5,858 bases of DNA from Candidatus Aerophobota bacterium. GTDB taxonomy: Bacteria; Aerophobota; Aerophobia; Aerophobales; B3-G15. This document shows positions 5,095 to 5,858 of this stretch, piece after piece; the first letter of the stretch is position 1, and every line of letters begins with the position of its first letter. Location: NCBI GenBank assembly GCA_003648845.1, contig QMQA01000089.1:1-5858 (forward strand), read 5' to 3'. Under the pieces are notes generated by a model. The model was not told the origin of the DNA and did not search any database. It saw only the letters and a list, made by a program, of their open reading frames with translations. The position numbers and the translations under genes are program-made.

Positions 5095-5858
5095 ATGAAC
5101 ATATCTCACAGAATAGTTTCTACTCAACGCAAGATAAAGGTACTGGTTGTTGACGATTCAGCTTTTATGCGCAAGGCAATAAGGCAGATTCTGGAATCTG
5201 ACCCTTTAATTGAGGTAATTGACATAGCAAGAAACGGAGAGGATGCCCTGGAAAAACTCCGGGAGGTAAAGCCCGACGTTGTTACTCTGGATATCAATAT
5301 GCCCAGGATGGATGGTCTAACCTGTCTAAGGCACATTATGTCTACTCATCCTCTTCCTGTGGTTATGATAAGTTCTCTCACTCAGGAAGGGGCTCAGGAA
5401 ACCTTCAGAGCACTGGAGCTGGGAGCGGTGGATTTTATCCCTAAACTTTCAGGAACAATCTCTCTTGATATAGACAAACAAAAAGAGGAGATTATTCGCA
5501 AGGTAAAAGCAGCTGTTTCTGCTAAAATAGAAAGGATTGCCCCTTTTAAAGTACAGCCTGCCAGACCAAAGGTCTCTTTTAAAGAGGTTAGAAGAAAAGC
5601 CGTTATATCTGAAAAAGCGGTAGCTATTGGAGTTTCTACCGGTGGACCTCAAACTCTGATGAAGATAATTCCCCATCTTCCAGAGGACCTCCCTGCCTCC
5701 TTACTGATTGTCCAGCACATGCCCCCTAATTTTACCCGTGCTTTCGCGGAACGCCTTAATGCGTCAAGTAATATCGAGATAAAAGAGGCTGAAGCCGGTG
5801 ATGTTGTCGAGCCGGGGAGAGGCTATCTTGCCCCTGGAGATTACCATATGACTGTAGC
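5095..5858 (+). CDS. cheB: CheB, chemotaxis response regulator / protein-glutamate methylesterase (3' partial)
   Basis: CheB removes methyl groups from receptors and is activated by phosphorylation from CheA. The frame stays open to the window end, showing 254 of the usual ~350 residues. The N-terminal receiver domain (about 14-125) has KVLVVDDS with Asp20 and Asp21, the phosphoacceptor Asp66 in VVTLDINMP, the conserved Ser in VVMISSLT and Lys117 in DFIPKLSG. A linker of about 45 residues follows. The methylesterase domain starts near 175 with AIGVSTGGP (nucleophile Ser181) and IVQHMPPNF (His208). The third catalytic residue, an Asp, would lie past the window end. The gene starts 8 bases after cheD. 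The truncation is only the window edge. Confidence 0.95.
   Translation, partial: MNISHRIVSTQRKIKVLVVDDSAFMRKAIRQILESDPLIEVIDIARNGEDALEKLREVKPDVVTLDINMPRMDGLTCLRHIMSTHPLPVVMISSLTQEGAQETFRALELGAVDFIPKLSGTISLDIDKQKEEIIRKVKAAVSAKIERIAPFKVQPARPKVSFKEVRRKAVISEKAVAIGVSTGGPQTLMKIIPHLPEDLPASLLIVQHMPPNFTRAFAERLNASSNIEIKEAEAGDVVEPGRGYLAPGDYHMTV

Noticed and set aside
1..5858. CRISPR arrays, tRNA or rRNA genes, insertion sequences, inverted terminal repeats, prophage genes
   Set aside because: None seen. The only repeats are the CheW-coding blocks and the short tail repeat, and coding is almost continuous.

Overview
The window is one strand of a bacterial chemosensory (chemotaxis) gene cluster. All supported genes lie on the + strand and are packed almost end to end. 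The proteins are rich in Lys and Glu, the DNA is moderately AT-rich by eye, and most genes have strong Shine-Dalgarno (SD) sequences (AAGGAGGT, GGAGAGG, GAGGAG, GAGGGG). This fits a bacterium, and possession of CheD is common outside the enteric group. The sequence alone does not let me name a phylum. No flagellar gene, cheA or cheY is visible, so whether the pathway controls swimming, twitching or another output is open.

Layout. Positions 1-735 hold the 3' end of a methyl-accepting chemotaxis protein (MCP) reading frame. It is interrupted by an in-frame TAA at 568-570, after which the MCP reading continues cleanly to a second TAA at 733-735. A 104-base gap (736-839) follows, with a perfect 9-bp G+C hairpin but no T-tract on the + strand. 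From 840 onward there is a compact operon: a protein with three fused CheW domains and a charged tail (840-2558); a ParA/Soj-type ATPase starting on a TAATG overlap (2558-3340); a small three-TPR protein overlapping it by 14 bases (3327-3788); the receptor methyltransferase CheR on an ATGA overlap (3785-4582); the receptor deamidase CheD (4589-5086); and the response-regulator methylesterase CheB (5095 to beyond the window end).

How they fit together. CheR, CheB and CheD are the adaptation enzymes, which methylate, demethylate and deamidate receptors. The triple CheW should couple receptors to a CheA kinase encoded elsewhere. A ParA ATPase beside a CheW-domain scaffold recalls the ParC/ParP and PpfA/TlpT systems that position chemosensory arrays in other bacteria. 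The separate TPR gene joined to cheR recalls the CheR-TPR fusions WspC and FrzF.

Most notable points. (1) The CheW triplication keeps an SD sequence and an in-frame ATG in front of CheW domains 2 and 3, as if three genes were fused end to end and could still yield nested shorter products. (2) The CheW repeats carry patchy near-identical DNA blocks that suggest gene conversion. (3) ParA is paired with a multi-CheW scaffold. (4) A single nonsense codon cuts the MCP before its C-terminal methylation helix.
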